Assembly: GCA_029706075.1 (NCBI GenBank)
Contig: JAINUG010000007.1
Location: 8,743,501 to 8,807,500, forward strand
Source of the DNA: Aldrovandia affinis
Taxonomy: Eukaryota > Chordata > Actinopteri > Notacanthiformes > Halosauridae
Length of the DNA: 64,000 nucleotides
Direction: 5' to 3'
The notes beneath the pieces are model-generated. The model ran no database searches and was not told where the DNA came from. It saw only the letters and a list, made by a program, of their open reading frames with translations. Of the stretch, positions 13,040-27,200 are shown piece by piece. Both the position numbers and the translations under genes were made by a program. Within the stretch, counting starts at the first letter, position 1. Each line of letters opens with the position of its first letter.

Positions 13040-13997
13040 CCAATTTTTATGTAGATATTGACTTCGTGTCATGTAGGTTTGGCTGGAAGCATCAGACTTT
13101 AAGCTGAAAGGGCCCAAAGTATGGTCTCTTAAATTTTATATACCCAGCCACCTAGTGGTTTAGTTGGTACCGTTCAAAAAATGATGACACCTTATAAATC
13201 CATAATGAATGAAATCATATCCAATGAACCTGGCACTATTTTGCACTCAGCCTTCACTAGACTAGCCTCCAGCTAACAGCACTGTTTTTATTTATATTGA
13301 TATGATCGGTATTTGTACCAGATTTGTTGCACAGGTGGTATACATGTTGGGGATGACCTGTGTGCAATAATTTACCCCATGGCTGTTGTGGAATTTGCCA
13401 AAATATAAAGTACAGTAAGTACAGTATAAAGTGATATATTTTTTACATGTTTTTGTACATTCTGTGCATAGCATGGATGTTTGCTCACATATTTCATAGG
13501 TTTTGAAACTTGTCCTGAGCCCTGATCATACACATGTGCCCTTAAAATCCTGACATCAACTATGTCTTGCCGTACATGTATTGTCTTGTTTCAAAATACG
13601 GACAACTGAAAGCCTGCCGACTGAAGTCCAGCTCCCACTCCAGTTGGTTAACACATTAGTACATTGCAGCACAATCTGTCAAAAGTTAAACTCAGATTTT
13701 TAACGGACAACAGTGCCTTACAACGGTCACTTACGTTGGCCTCTGATGTGTTAATGCAATACTCTCATTGAAAAAAATGGAAGAACTGCGTTTTTGACGC
13801 ATACCTTATTCTCTGTGTGAACACAGCCTAAATCAGTTTATGAACAGCTGCACTAATATCCAGTTAGGCTGCTCAGAGTTGGGGTAAATCAAAAACCAGC
13901 AGACACTGTGGAACTCCAATACTCTAAGAATCTTAGTTTGGCTAATGCTGGTGGAAGTTCCTGCCACATTAACTTGTTGTTCTCCACTTGATTCCAG
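13040..13997. other. intron sequence upstream of the mucin-like exon
   Basis: AT-rich, no exon seen. It ends with acceptor ACTTGATTCCAG at 13997. No signal-peptide exon in phase 1 could be found here. Confidence 0.4.
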
Positions 13998-16900
13998 ATG
14001 AACAAGGTTATGAGTCATCGGGGTTCCCGGCTCTCCCTGAGGATCCAGCAGCTTTGGCAGGCCCTGCACATCTATTGGCCAGATTACTGCTGGAGGAGGA
14101 GCCTTTCTCAGTCTACCATACAGATCCACCGGAGGCAGCAGAGAGCACAAGAGAGAAGCCGGCTTTCTCAGCTATGCTGACTATGTCGGCCAGCACAATC
14201 AAAAGGCCACAAGCGTTAGTTCAGTCACAGCCTTCTCCAGTTATCTCTGGCAATGACAACCAAACAAACCAATGGCCTTCAGAGGATACAAGTAGAAGAA
14301 CCGAGTCTTTGTCTTCAGTACCGGCAGCAACCATTATCCTTCCTTCTAGAACAGGTTTGACTCCCAGCATGCTTCCAAACACCTTATTTCCACCTCAACC
14401 AGCATCAAGGTCTGAATTCACAGCATCATTATTGTCTGCATTCCCTGATGCATCCTCAGCTCCAAGAGACTTTGTGTCAGAATCATTGTTGTCATCATTA
14501 TCATCGTCATCATCATCATCATTGTATGCTTTGGTGACAGTGACACCATTTCATAATCTTCCAAACCCCATTCAACTCTCGACACCAACAGTTCTACGAG
14601 TTTCAGCTGGGTACTTTCAAAGGAACACACTTTCATTATCTGCGGAGCATCAATCATCAAGTTTTTTTGGCCCTTCACCTTTTGCAATGAAATTGACAAA
14701 TGCTATATCACCCACACCAGGACTTACCAAAAATGGAATTCTGAAAGGTGCAACTCAAAGTTTTACCAAAAGCAGTATTCAATCAAAAAGAACAGATTCC
14801 ATTGAAATTACCTCTCAAGACTCTTTTAGCACTTCAAAAAAGACCAAAAAAGACCCTTCAATGATGTGGTCAACAGCAAAGCAAGAACATATTTCTTCAA
14901 CCTATGACACTACTGATTCTACTACTAGTACTACTACAACTACCCCTACAACATCTCTCCTTCCCTTCCCAGTGCATATTTTCACAGTATCTAGAGATTC
15001 TTCCACTAAGCCTTTGGCAGCATTTGGGAACAGAGTTGTGCACACAGTGTTCAGTACTGAGATGTCTGCTGTCACTTTACCATTTGCGTCCGTTTCCCAT
15101 TTGAATCCAGAGGCACTGGCCACAGAAGGCGAACATGCTTTGCAAGCCAGTGATTTAGCTCATTCTCCTCTGTCCATGGTTACCGCAAGACCAACCTATG
15201 GGGACGTAATTATGTTATTTAATGCATTCCATATCCATTTGGGATCTAGAGAGGTCATTTCAAAAGCAATGATTTCAACACTGTCTAACAGTGAGACAGA
15301 GGCAACTCAAGTATCTTTATCAAGAAATGACATATATGCTACAGAATATCCAGTGCCTATGCCAGCTATAACTGCGAGAATGTCTGCTTCCTTGCCTGTC
15401 TCGTACAATGCTTCACAAACTATGTTTGTTCCAGTCACCTCAATATCACACAAAACCCTCAAACAGAAAGAAAAATCTCAAACAAACTCTTTAAAGGACT
15501 CAACAGATTTGAAGGTTGTAATGAACCCTGATAGAATGGCCACATTAAGTCAAACCAGCACAGGTTTTTCTTTCTCCTCTGAAGTGAGTTATGAACCTGC
15601 TACAGCTGAGACCGCATTCTTGTCAAATCAACCTCCACTAACGACCAACAGAGCCTTTGCTGTGTTCACCTCTGCTCCCGTGACAATGATTGATTCTGAA
15701 GGCTCACAAGCGAGATCTCTCGGTTCTGTCACAACACCCCTGAAGGGTTCCCTGACCTCTGAAACAGAAAACAGATCAAGTCTGCTGTCACTTACCTCAG
15801 TCCTATCAGGCAGTGGACCAGCTGCACCTGAAAACCAGGCACAAGTGTTGCCCTCTCAAACCTTGCCACGTTCCTCGCCAGTATCCATCAACCCCTCTTC
15901 CACAGGGGTAGAATTTCCTTCCCCAACAACTACACAACAGAGTGGAAGTGTCTCAGGTCAGACCGCTCATGATTTGTCAATTTCATCTAGTCAATCCTCT
16001 TCTGTCTCACACAAATCTGTCCCTTTGTCATCCTTGACATTCCCGATGAGGCAGTTTCCAACAGAGTCACCGCCAACATCTGAGGGCTCTGACAGTGAAA
16101 CCTTGATCCTTAAAATGCCAGTAAGTACTGATATTTCTGCATCCTTTTCGGAATCTATCACTCCAGCAAGTTTCAGAGCAATGGCAGTGGTAAACAGAGG
16201 CTTTTCCCCTTCTACTCCACTCCAGTTCATTCCCAAATCAGCAGAATTCCTAAAGTCAACATCTGGGAATTTCTTGTCTCAGACTGCACATACCAGTGTT
16301 TCAGGATATCGGGAAACATTGACTGGTAATTCAACACAATTAGCGCACGTGCCAACAACGGTTAAAGTATTAAAGCCAGAGGCAAACAAGGCAGCTACCA
16401 GTGACTTGTCCATTTTTACACAAACAACGGAATCTGCATCCTCCACAGAGATGCCACACAAACTGAGTGCCTTCCAGTCCCATGTTTACACAGGAATGTT
16501 GAGTCCAGAATATACTTCAACAGAAAGTCAACCAGCTAATAAAGCAAGGGGTCAGACAATGGCGCAGTCAGTAACTGTTAATGGACACATTAGTTCCATA
16601 TTCCCATTTAAGGATAGTTCTTATACTGAAATCACAAATGGGACAAATTCATCACCAGCAACAGCACCTGGAAGCACTAAAGATATATGGTTGTCAAGCA
16701 ATCCAAGAACTATGATCCCTTCCAGTACTCACAAACGCACACTGCATATGTATAACTTAGTGACCCAGGATACAGGACCAGCCATAGCTTTGACTACTGA
16801 ACAGACATTTGATGTCACATTGTCTGAATTAGATACTATATCTACTGATACAAAGTTAAATTCACCAGCAAACTTTGTATTAAAAGAACCATATACTAAA

Positions 16901-18278
16901 TCAGCATATAGCTTGAGAGAATACTCTATTACCTCTTTGACTAAGGCAGCAGACTTAGGAATATCAAGCAGTGTTGTTACAACAATACCAACAGCAAAGC
17001 CCAAACTCACGGAGGAGGACTCAGCATATATACATCCAGAGAAAACCTCACCGCCAAGTGTTTGGAGTATTTATCCATCTTCAAGATTAACCTCCTCTTC
17101 TGAAAATGATACAAACAAAGGAGATGGTACAAAAACGGACACAACCTTGATACCAGATATGAAAGCACAAAATACCACATCAACCACAGAGATTCTGCTA
17201 GACACTCAATCAACGTCAGGCGTACCATTATTCAGACAGGGTGAACATGTGTCCTCTCTAGCAAACACCTTCTCCAATCACTCAATGTCAGCCGCTTTAT
17301 TGAAGGGAGAATCGTCCACACAGGGAAATGAGAATGTCTCTCTTCCCGAGGACACAAACCAGTACTATTTGGGCATTGCGAGTAACATCCACATCACAAC
17401 TCCTTTGCCGCAATCAGTCTCTGTATCCAGAGCAACACAGACCAGTGTATTAATATCTCTTTCTTCTGTGAACAGTAGGGCAGGACACCTCCATTCAGAA
17501 ACCTTGTCATCTACTGTAGCACCCATATTAACCTTGACATCACTATTTACGCCATCAACAGTTTCACAATTCCCAACGGAAACCACCAGGTCCCTAATAT
17601 CCAGCCCCCTCTCTTCTCAAACAACGTCTGTTCCCTTGTCACCATTTGATGTAACATCATCTGCTACCTCCATGCATTCTAGTGTGATGTCATCCACTTA
17701 CATGATGTCATCTTTTCTGACCGCAAAGAGTTTTCATTCTGTCGTTACAGAGGAGTCATCGCTGAACGATTTGTCCACAGCCCCAGTGTCCCCTCTCTTG
17801 GTATCCAGAGAAACAGACACTTCCCCTGCAAAGAGTGAAACCAGTTTACCCACCTCCCACACAAGAAACTCTACCACATTTGAACAAGCTGACAACTCAT
17901 CCACACCTGTTGTATCCACAACCATAATAAACACTACTCAGGAGATTATAAAAAACATCACCCTTCAGCTCGCGACAGTGACTAAGACGACTGTGGCCTT
18001 GACCACAGAGGTCGCTAGGACTACGACCACCACCACAACAATGCAGCCGGCCAGCACCACACAGATGACAGTGAATGCAACCACAATTAAGGTGATTACC
18101 ACAGATAAAACCACCACAACCACATCAAGAACTTCAACAAGCCCCCTGACCTCCACATCCAGCACCTCCATCCAAAGCCCTAAGATTATTACATCCACAG
18201 CTGGTCTCCGCACCACCTCCACCACCGAGGCTCCTCCCCTGGAGTGTAATATCACAGAGAAAATCTGGGTAAAAACAG
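13998..18278 (+). CDS. kiaa1549l: kiaa1549l exon: giant mucin-like Ser/Thr-rich ectodomain
   Basis: The exon begins after the acceptor ...TTGATTCCAG at 13997 and ends at donor GTATGG, with phases 1 in and 1 out, giving about 1,427 codons without a stop. The open frame extends a little upstream only through intronic TTG ATT CCA, so no start codon should be assigned here. Composition is dominated by Ser, Thr, Pro and Ala, with a (TCA/TCG)n poly-Ser run near 14495-14522 and poly-Thr runs near 14920-14950 and 18015-18130. Several N-x-S/T sites are present, for example NTT, NST and NITL. Such composition predicts dense O-glycosylation. It closes with LECNITEKIWVKTG, where ordered sequence starts. 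A single very large exon for this region is typical of the family. Confidence 0.9.
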
Positions 18279-21200
18279 GTATGGCTTAATTTTGTCTTTT
18301 TTTCTGTACATCACAGATGTAATCATGTGAAGGCTGCATTTAAATGAAAACGATGACTTTTTTGAAACTTTGTAATTCTAATTTCGTGCCCTTAATGTAT
18401 GAAGTTGGCTCGCTGGAAGCACCTGTGATTTATGGAAACACAATTGATCCCTGAATGGCAGGGGTCTTGAGGAGTGCTTAAAGCTTCTCGGTATTGTCTC
18501 CTCCTGCAGTTTTGTCCATACATCTGAGAAGGAACCGGCTCGATAATGCGCTGAAACAGAATCTCCCAAAAGGCCTCACACAAGTGCTGAAAAGGGCTTT
18601 CAATGACAGCAGTGTTCATGCCAAGGTCAGCAAGTTTCTCTGTGTATTGGGCTGCTAGAATTATGTTACAGGATAGTGTAACCATCATGGAAAATGTTGA
18701 ACTCTACTCAACCCCTAAGTCCTCTCACGCTTCTCAAGTCAAAATTTGATTAAACTCGATATCCCTGCACTGGATCTAAAGATTATGTTATTTATTATGA
18801 TTATTCTACCTATTGTCATGTGGTTACAAAGGTAAGGAAGTGATGTAGATACAAATACAAATGCATTGAAATTTGGCTGTAGATTTGTACATTTAGCTAA
18901 GATTTTAGTTTTATTTGTCTCCTTAGCAATTCATTCCTTGTTTTGTCCAATTGTCCCAGGCTTTTGTGATTATAAGGTGTGCCTTTTGGTATCACATATC
19001 TTAGGGAAAAGGGCTGTTTCATGTGCCTGAAGATTTATGAAATGTGGACCATTTTGAATTCAAAATGAGGTTTACATAAAGGAGCTTGTGATTTCCAAAT
19101 GAAGGTAGAGGCAATATGATCTTGGTGTGAATTACGACGTGAGGAGAGCTGTCTACTAGCATTGCGACTCTGCTGGGTCCAAGTGATTTCAAGGTTTTCC
19201 AAGGACAGAAGCCAGCACGAACATTGGGAGGATGTTGTCTTATTTTTCACATCACAGAGCTTGACCTTTGATATGAAGGTTAAAGGGACCATAAAAATGT
19301 CAACTGCTGTTTAAATATCAGTACATCCAACATGGAGGTCCTCTGCTATCATTGCTAATCTAAAGATTCATGTATTTTACCTTCCTGGCTTTTTGGAAGA
19401 GCAGTAGATTACATGGAAAAATGGGATGCATTTTATTTATTGTACAGAGATACAGTTAGGAACAATCCTAAAGGAGCGCTCAGATTCGTATGCCGAGTCA
19501 TTTGTTCAAAAGTGTATTTTCAAAAAGGAATAGAATGCAAAACTGAATATGCAAAATTAATACATGGTAACCTTTTCAATGGCATTTTCCAGGGATGTAG
19601 TTTCGCTCCAAGACTAAATGAAACACAATCTCTCAATGGTACAGTCATGGGAAAAGAGTGAGATGAAAGAGACGGTAGCCATCACATTCAATCTTTCACA
19701 ACAGGACCTCTTTGTAAGTCAGTATTGCCGAATCATGCCAGTTTTTCAGATTTTAGACTCTAAGGAGATGGGGAAAGGTGATGCAAAAAAAATCAAATCA
19801 AAAATGTCATCAGTCTCAATGTAGGATATTGTGTAGTGTATTAGATGCCATTTTAAATTAAATGTTGTAATGTTTTTGAACTTCAAAGTGGATATTCATT
19901 TTGGAGCTTTAGATATATTGAAATTCAATAGGCAGTCCACCTGAATATTTCCAGTCCACCGAATCATATATTCCATCCTATTGCTTGATATGAGATAACC
20001 ATGCATATTCATGTGCTTGAGTTACACACAGTTTCAGCAGACAACTGTTCAAATTTGAACTAGACTTATTAGTTTTGTTTTATATTTAGCTACCTAGATT
20101 TCTGCATGGTGATTTTTTAATTTATTTGTTAGTTGAACAATTTGTAAGTATATATTTGTTAGTATATTTTATCAGGTAGCTTGTGTAGTTTGGTCTGCTT
20201 GCGGCAATGTCTATTAGCTTGGTATTTAATAATGTAAACTTTCTGAACAATTAAAAAACAAATAGAAACAGAAATAGCCTGATGACATGTCACGTCTTCA
20301 TGCCTGGATACATCATAACGCACAGAACAACATATAAATACCCAATAAATAATACGTTTTGTGGTTCTGTATTTCACCTCCCTCAGGTGTTACAACCCGT
20401 TAAAATGACACGCACTGCAATAGCCCCTGGAGTCACAAGTCTTAAGAAAAAGACAAAAAGACAAAAAGACATACTCACAGGTCATCGGAGGAATATGCTA
20501 AAAATAAATAAAACAGTCTAGCTAAGCCCTAGCTGTAGACAAGACAGATTCTAACCTCTCTCCCGTATACATCTGAAGGATGTTCTTCTGCAAACTGCTT
20601 CTCCTACTCTAGCTTGACTAGCTATCCAAAAGTACATAAGAAAAGGTATCACACAAGACAAGGCAGTTGCAGTTGCATTTGTTGCTGCTAAAGGTGGTGC
20701 AACCAGTTATTAAGTTCAGGGGGGCAATTACTTTTTCACATGGGTGATATGGGTGTTGGATAACTTTTCTCCTTCAATAAATGAAATAATCATTTAAAAA
20801 CTGTATTTTGTGTTTACTTGGGTTCTCCTTGTCTTATATTACATTTTGTATGAAGATCTGAAACCATTCAGTGTGACAAATACCTACAGGGTCCTAGTTT
20901 AAATATGTGGTTGCTTCTAGCTCCTGGAATTGTACTTCCCTCTAGGGTGGCTTTCAGCTAAACTGTTCTTGATTACGGTTAACACTTTGTCATACGTCGC
21001 TCTGGATAAGAGCGTCTGCCAAATGCCTGTAATGTAATGTAATGTAATGTAATGTAAATATGCAAAAATTGAGGAAATCAGGAAAGGGGGAAATACTTTT
21101 TTATGGCACTATCTGTATTATATATCCATAAAAGTTTATACTTTAAGAATAATATACTATTAAGATATAATATAATATAAATTAAGAATAATATAAAGGG

Positions 21201-24200
21201 ATAACCCAGCCATACCACATTGTATACATTAAGAGGCTCCATTCAGCCCTTTGCAGTGGTTAATCCTGCAAGCAGAATTTTCCTGGATTTTAAGGGTAAA
21301 CTCAGTTTAGAGTCATCTGCCAGGGGACGCACTTCGGGAGAGATTGGAACATTTACCAAAATTTTACGCAATGTGGATACAACATATGTACCTCCAAAAC
21401 ACAATGATTGTAGGGCATTCCCGAAATACATGTAGATAAATCCCAATCTCCCACAATGCACAGGTCCTGCACGACCCGCTACAGTTCATTTGAAGCATCC
21501 TGTGTTGGATCGAAGCTTATTGTATTTAGGCACACTGATGTACACTGTGTGGAAAGTTAAGTTATTTTTTTGTTTGAATTAAACAGGATTGATTTTTATT
21601 TTCTCTCTGCTACATTTCATCAAGGTGAGCGCCAGTGGTGATTTTAGGGCTTTAGCCCCCCTGTCTTTCATCTCAGCCTGCCTGAAAATGTTTAGTCATT
21701 CTTTCAGTAGTAATTTTTACTTAATATCTATTTTTAAAAATATCACAGATAGAGAGTGGTACTTCAATTTTGAGAGCAACCACCATTGTGTTTTTGTTTT
21801 GGTAAATGAGTACAAAATACAAACATTTGTCTTGTGCTTTGTATGTGTACATTCTCATTTGGGGTTGAGCCCCCCTGAAGGTAAAATCCTAGAATCGCCC
21901 CTGATGAGCGCAACCTCGTGAGGTAGTTCTGAAATCCTTTCCTAACAAAAATGATTGCCCATTAACCTCTGTCCCCCTCTTCCAGGTGCAGACCCTCACT
22001 AGCAGCTCCGATGTGACCATTGGCTACTACGTGGTGAGCGGCAGCATGGTTTATGTGCCCTCTGTGGTGGTGGAGGCTCTCGGCACGTACGGCATTGACA
22101 GGTTTATGGCTGACGTCAGGCAGTTTGTCCCCGCAGTGCAGTCCCTCCCCACCGCTGTCGCTCCCTGGGAGCCCAGCCCGGCCATCTCCCTGCAGCTCAA
22201 AACCGGTGAGGCACCTGGGCCAAAACCTGCCACTGCAGCCAGCTTCACACCCCTCACCCCGTCACATCACTTCAGTCAGACACCAACCTATCAACGCCAT
22301 GGGCATGATACCAGTGTGATAACGTGGTTGACCATGAAAATTCACTTCAAATGTGACAGTTTTGTGTCATAGCAGACCTTTGCATTCATATTTCCCTCAA
22401 AGTGGAGTTTAATATATGCTTTTAGCCCCCCCTCCTCCCTATTACTGTATGCGTTACAAAATCTTTGAAAGTGGTGCGAAGGTCATAACCAGGATTCTGT
22501 CGCAGGACCTCGCTCATTGACCATAATGATCAATAAAATTCCAATAACCATTATGCGTGATAACCATTTGTGGAGGGCGTTGGTCTCTGTGGCAGGAGAG
22601 TGGCAGGGTTGCCTTTGTTTTCTCATGCTGTGGAGGTCTTTGGAGCAGTGAAACTTTCCGGGGGCAGGTTTGGCACTCTCGCAGTGACACTGTGAGAGTG
22701 TGAACTGTTGCCCGGAAGGTTGTTCCAAAGGCCATAATTGATTATTATTCAATCATTTAATTGGTGTTGATTGGTGTGGATTGTGATTATTCACTTACCT
22801 GTTTGTGTGTGAGAATGTGAGTGGGTGTGGTTTGTCAATTGTTTGGTGTTTTGTGATTAGGTGTGTGAATGATACACAGGTGATTGCCTCACGAGTCCCA
22901 CCTGAACCAGGCAGAAAGTAAGCCTATTTAAGAGCAGGTGGGGCGAGTGGGGGATCAGTGAGTCTTATCATTGCCATTCATGTGTGTGTCTTGAGTGTTG
23001 TTGGTCTTGTTGTTCATGTGTGTGCGCGTATTGTGTAGTGTGGAGTGTTAGTTTAATGCGAGTGACGTACTGTGTGTGGTGTCTTCCCCGCAAGGGAGTT
23101 TCCGTGTCGGAGGACGAGGAGTTTGTTGAGTTCTGTTTGCATTTGTCTAGAGTGACTGAGAGAGAGATAGAAAGCGCACTGAAAGAGTGTCCGCCTCTCT
23201 CCCTCAGTGTGATTGTGTAAGAGAGAGAGAGGGTACACTGAAATAGTGTCTGCCTCTCTCTCTGTGTGTTTGTGTTAAAAGACGCACTAGGGCAGTGGAG
23301 TGTTTCTGGACAACGCCCTGAGAACTCTCACTGAAAGAGTGGAGAGTGTCTCGGGGCTGGTTGCCAGAGAACTCTCACTGTGATGAGTGGCGTGGTCTCT
23401 GAGCGTCCGAGTTGAAAAGAGAACTCGGACTGAAAAGTTAGTGTCTCTCTGTGCATGGATTTGGGAAGCACTTGAAAAGTCACTGAATGGTGCCTGGTGA
23501 GGTTGTAGTGTAACACCGGACTGAATAGGCACAGTGTCCTGTTGATATGTGTGATGAGTGTGTGTAGGGACAGAGTTCTACCCTGTCCCGTTAAGTGTTG
23601 ATGCCTGTTAAGTGTGAATGCATGGAAGTGGTATGGAAAGCCGCTGATAGTCTGTGTTTGGTGTGTGTTTCCCCGGAAGGGGATTCCCCCCTCGGGGGAG
23701 GCGGGCTTTCATTTAGTTTTGTTTAATTTAGTTTTATTTTAGTTGATTGTTTTTGCCTGAAAGCTTTGTGGTGAGTAGGGTGAAGACTGTGTTTGTTTTA
23801 TTTAACCTGCTCTCCCGCGTCTGGTAGAGAGACGGAAAAATAAGATCCGGTCCGGAGACTGGCAAACCCCACTCCACTTCTCACCATCGGCTGCTCCGCT
23901 CACATCCGGGGATTTGTCATGTGGCGTGTGACACCGTTATTATCCATTATTATGTTGTTGGGATTTTATTTAGCATTATGGTCGATGAGCGAGGTAATGA
24001 GCGGTAAATACCATATGAATAGATAATGTATTACAGTGCAGAAACTTTAGCAACGGATTACTTAAATGTGTTGCCATAGCGATTATAGTCTGATGTGTAG
24101 TCACAGTCTGTTTATACTGTATGTTTACAATATATAATTTTGGGAGACAGTTTTAGGAAGTATGTATGCTTTTTGTTTATTGACAAATTTGTAAGTGATA

Positions 24201-27200
24201 GATTAGAGCAAGAACGAGAAATACAACAACTGCTTAAAAAAGGCACTAAGAAATCAGGCATGCATGGTGTAATAAAACTTACTGGGCCCACATTCAAAAT
24301 GTTTTAATTATATATTCCTATGGATGTGCTGTTGAAACTATGGATTCAAATGGTTCAGTTTTCTGATGATCTAGTATTAGATTAAACAGGTATAATATAA
24401 AGTAGGGGTTCCAAAACTGGAGTCTAATGAAGTAGCTTCAGGGGGTCCTCATCTTTCCATTTAAACATACTTTGTTTATAGTCACATATTTAAACAACAT
24501 ATTTTACACTTATGGTGAAAATAAACTTTTTTCGACCTTTTACATGTCCCTGGTAAAATTGTGATCACTGTCATTTATTTCGTATTCATATTGGATGAAA
24601 TTTTTTTCTGTATATTTCCGTAGTTTGTGACCACAATTGAAACATTTTATTAATATATTGTGTTAATAACCACTACATTGCAGCCTGTAGTAGATGTTGG
24701 ACAAAGGTATAAAATGCTAAACATTTTGTTAAGACAGGGGTCCTCAACAAGAGGATGGTGATTTTGGGGGGTCTTGAAATGTAAAGGTTTGGGGTCCCTC
24801 AAATTAAAGTATTGACTAATGTTCAGAGTGTGGAATAGGGACAGTTATGAGGCAGTGCACTTCGACACAGCTCTTGTGTGGTTAGTCTGTTTGTATGCAT
24901 TGTATGTGTTCAGTCCTCAGGTTTGTTGCCCCGGGAGACGATATTAAATCCTGCAGTTTTGCTCAGAGGATGGAGAAGCGACTGGAGAACGCTTTTGCTG
25001 AAGCCGAATCTAAGATTTTGAATTCTCACAGCAGACTTTCTGTTCACGTACGTTAGTCTTCTTTCGTAGATAATAGGGCAGAGATAGCAATGAGGGATGT
25101 TAGCTTTCTGAATTATGTGTGAACAACTGTACCTAGAACAGCTTTTTTGTAAGCCTCAACTCCTAACAGTTCTGTCAAATTGAGACAGGCTTGTTGTTGA
25201 TCTGCCCATGAAAGTGTTGACCTGTTGTGAAAGTATGTCAATCCACATCTATAGCATTTCTTTCCTGGCCTTATAATTGTTACTGCCGGACGTGGGTCAA
25301 ATAATAATAATTTTTTTTTTTATTTTGTTTTGATTTTCTCCCATTTTCTCCCAATTTAGTAACCAATTACACCCGCTATTTTTTTAATGTCAATCCCCCC
25401 CTAGTAATGTGAGTTTGTTGCCATAGTCCTGCGACCGGTAGTGACGAAGGCGAAGTATCGTCTCCTCCGAGACGGCACTTGCCAGGCCATCGACCGTAAC
25501 TCGGTACTACAGGGCCACTCCTTTGCGCAGTGAACATCCTGTCGGCTTCCCTCCCCCCTCCCTGGGGTGGACAGCCAATCACCGCCCCTGGTGGCACTCC
25601 CGGCCAGAGCCGACTCTGGCGCGACGGGGAATCGAATCCCGGTCGTCATGGCCAGTGTCGAACATTGTAACCACTGGACCATGTGGGAGGCCCATTGGTC
25701 AAATAATTATTTGAAATACTTTAACCCTTTAGACTCCAGTGAAATTCCTGTAGATTACTGGTCATTTTCACCAGTGTTCGAAACAAAATTCTTCTTTCAG
25801 TTACTTTTTAATTATTAACATGTTTCATTGAAAATTCTCAGGTATCTGTAGGAGTGTTTACAACATTTATTTTTATTATTTTTTGTCAGATTCTGAGCTC
25901 TGTCCAGTCATTGGGCTCTCCGGCTGTGTCTGTGACCTATGTGGTGCGGAATGGGACTAAACCCTTGAACGGTACTATTTCCAGCAACCTTCTCAACCAA
26001 CTCACCACTGAGCTGGTGGGCTACTTCCTCTTCTCCCCTCCCCTCATCATCGCTGAGCGTAAGTACAACAGTGCATTGTGGAAACAGACGTTTTTTTCCC
26101 TTCTCCATTTTAAATGAGCATGGATTGATCCCAATGACTGAGGGTATATCTGAATCCGAGTTTAACAAATGAATAATAATGGATCCTTCGGCTTTGCTTT
26201 AGTGATTAAATGTCTGAAGTATGCAGTCACAAAGTATAGTAGATTGCTTAGTAGATTTACATAGGGGAATGTAGCCTATGGCAAACATCCCCAAATGATT
26301 CTGCTTCTCTTACACTTTTATTTGTACTGTGAGATATGAAAGCAATGAGAAATGACAGGATAGCAATGAGCTTGTCCCCGACGGAGCTGAAGTCTTGTAT
26401 TTCATTTAAGAGAAGGGCTGTCCTCCGTCGGGATCGAGAGGAAACCTGGGGCCGTATTCACAAAGAATTTTATCTTACCACTAGGAGTACTCCTAAATCA
26501 CACTAAAACCTTTTAGTTAGGAGTCCCACCTTAAAACCTATTCACAAAGCTGCAAAGACAAACTCATACTAAGGAAGTCCTAGAATTGTCAAGCTAAGAG
26601 TGAGGGCGGGGTTTACGTCGTTGCTATGGATGACGTTGTGTCTCATGAACGAGCTTACTCAGAATGCCCACAGCGATTGGCTGATGTAGGGGATGGGTCT
26701 CTGCCCGTGATTTCAACCTAGAAAATAAATTATATGCTACTGTAAACGGGTATGTAGGCCTACCTGTTCCTGTTATATTCGAGTGGTGTAACGGATCGCA
26801 GTTGATCCGTGATCCGCACGGATCAACCCCCACGGTTCGGCACGCATATGATCCGCGGATTAATAGCTAAATTGAACCATCATAGAGAAATACAGTTTTT
26901 CTGCCGCTGTTACATTTTAAAGCAACAATTCCCTAAATCTCGATGCAGAGTTACAGTGAAACGTGTCGCTTTTAAAAACGCGACCGAATTAAATAAAATT
27001 TAAACATTAGCGATCTTTTAATTTTTTATTAAATTAATTCAGGCATAAGACCACCTAGTTAAATCGCCTTGAGAGGGGTTGGAAGGCGTACTGAATCTAA
27101 AAATGTATTTTGTGAAATTTTCAAATAAAGATTTAGTGAAATAACTTAAATTGAAAAACTGAAATTATCATTCATTCAATTCCTTGAGAATAGTTCCTGG

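Noticed and set aside
13988-13997. Start of the long open frame at 13988 as the protein's N-terminus
   Set aside because: The codon is TTG and lies in the splice acceptor ATTCCAG; the exon starts at 13998 in phase 1.
22700-23945. Complete LTR retrotransposon or endogenous retrovirus
   Set aside because: No gag, pol or env frame, no second LTR and no primer-binding site seen; kept only as a possible LTR-like repeat.
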